This document shows, piece by piece, positions 6,170-6,497 of a DNA stretch of 6,497 bases. Made by a program: the position numbers and the translations under genes. The stretch lies in assembly GCA_021203945.1 (NCBI GenBank), contig JAJQAF010000220.1:1-6497 (forward strand). Direction: 5' to 3'. Below the pieces are notes generated by a model. The model was not told the origin of the DNA. It saw only the letters and a list, made by a program, of their open reading frames with translations, and did no database searches. The stretch comes from Campylobacter sp. GTDB taxonomy: Bacteria; Campylobacterota; Campylobacteria; Campylobacterales; Campylobacteraceae. Position 1 is the first letter of the stretch. Every line of letters starts with the position of its first letter.

Positions 6170-6276
6170 GACAAAAAATATAAATTTTTTATTCACTTTA
6201 ATAAATGGCGCTCCTATCGAAATAAAATGATAATAGAATTTATTTAAATAATAATATGTCTTATAAAATAGTGGCA
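6154..6276. repeat. 11-bp inverted repeat pair spanning the operon promoter region
   Basis: TGCCACTATTT (6154-6164) and its exact reverse complement AAATAGTGGCA (6266-6276) are 101 bp apart. The first arm lies in the promoter spacer and touches the -35 box. Both contain a GC-rich core (TGCCACT) in very AT-rich surroundings. They could be paired binding sites for one regulator; this is an inference from symmetry only. Confidence 0.4.
6162..6175. promoter_or_regulatory. Palindrome over the -35 box, candidate operator
   Basis: TTTGTC, a 2-nt AA spacer and GACAAA form a perfect 6-bp inverted repeat covering the -35 hexamer. A dimeric regulator bound here would block or contact RNA polymerase. 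No regulator family can be assigned from this site alone, and the -35 consensus itself contributes part of the symmetry. Confidence 0.4.
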
Positions 6277-6489
6277 TATAAGTTCATAAAAAGATTGCTG
6301 ACCGTATTTGGCTTAAATCGAAACAAAACAGCCGTAAAGAGACTTGAGATTATGATTAAAGTTTATAAGAAATTTCATGAAATTTTAAAGTATTTTTTCT
6401 TTGCTTCGCTCGCAGTTTTTCAAGAAGTAGATATAGATACGTTAAAGATAAGCGAAATCTGTATTTCAAGTAAATGCGAATTTCAATAG
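6256..6489 (+). CDS. Doubtful 77-aa ORF in AT-rich region
   Basis: The frame runs from ATG at 6256 to TAG at 6487-6489. The product is basic at the N-terminus (YKFIKRLL, NRNKTAVKRL) with a short aromatic stretch KYFFFASLAVF and two cysteines near the end (CISSKC). I recognise no family. There is no Shine-Dalgarno before the ATG (only AATAATAAT), the base composition is far more AT-rich than the neighbouring genes, and one inverted-repeat arm lies inside its first codons. It may be chance, a degraded gene, or a small gene divergent from the operon. It is listed because nothing else occupies this stretch. Confidence 0.2.
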   Translation: MSYKIVAYKFIKRLLTVFGLNRNKTAVKRLEIMIKVYKKFHEILKYFFFASLAVFQEVDIDTLKISEICISSKCEFQ

Positions 6490-6497
6490 TTAAAGAG

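Noticed and set aside
6188..6205. TTTATT-N6-AATAAA symmetry as an operator
   Set aside because: Such A/T-only symmetry is expected by chance in DNA of about 22% GC.
1..6497. CRISPR array, tRNA, rRNA, insertion sequence or phage genes
   Set aside because: I saw no spaced repeat series, cloverleaf with CCA-type end, transposase motif or phage protein in any frame. The only long repeat is the 33-bp pair.

Overview
The window looks like chromosome from a Campylobacter-type epsilonproteobacterium. The evidence is moderately AT-rich coding sequence, a LemA/DUF3137 gene pair, and a Tat-exported molybdoenzyme operon of the kind used for anaerobic respiration. The genus is an inference from style and gene content, not from a marker gene.

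Layout. Positions 1-398 (+) hold the 3' part of a LemA-family gene. A DUF3137 membrane protein gene follows five bases later (404-1555, +) and is probably co-transcribed. Positions 1556-1858 separate it from an operon running the other way. This gap is not empty: on the minus strand it holds a strong ribosome binding site, an intact twin-arginine signal start, a seven-G tract and a frameshifted stub. The stub ends at the point where the first Fe-S cysteine of a molybdoenzyme should be. I read it as the remnant of a second molybdoenzyme gene.

Positions 1859-6037 (-) are a compact three-gene operon in the order catalytic subunit (900 aa), four-cluster ferredoxin subunit (207 aa) and eight-helix membrane anchor (279 aa). 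Gaps are 11 and 1 nt. This is the DMSO reductase/polysulfide reductase architecture. The anchor should oxidise menaquinol, the ferredoxin-like subunit should carry electrons, and the Tat-exported molybdo-bis-PGD subunit should reduce a periplasmic acceptor. The acceptor cannot be read from the sequence. The anchor looks more like DmsC than PsrC, and the catalytic subunit is longer than classical PsrA, PhsA or DmsA.

Upstream of the operon is a near-ideal sigma70 promoter (TTGACA, 18 bp, TATAAT) whose -35 lies inside a palindrome. It is followed by an approximately 95-nt leader with two hairpins. From about 6100 to the right end the DNA is very AT-rich, with only a doubtful 77-codon ORF.

The most unusual point is a perfect 33-bp direct repeat (1699-1731 and 5972-6004). 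It covers the same 11 Tat-signal codons in the remnant and in the intact catalytic gene and brackets almost the whole operon.
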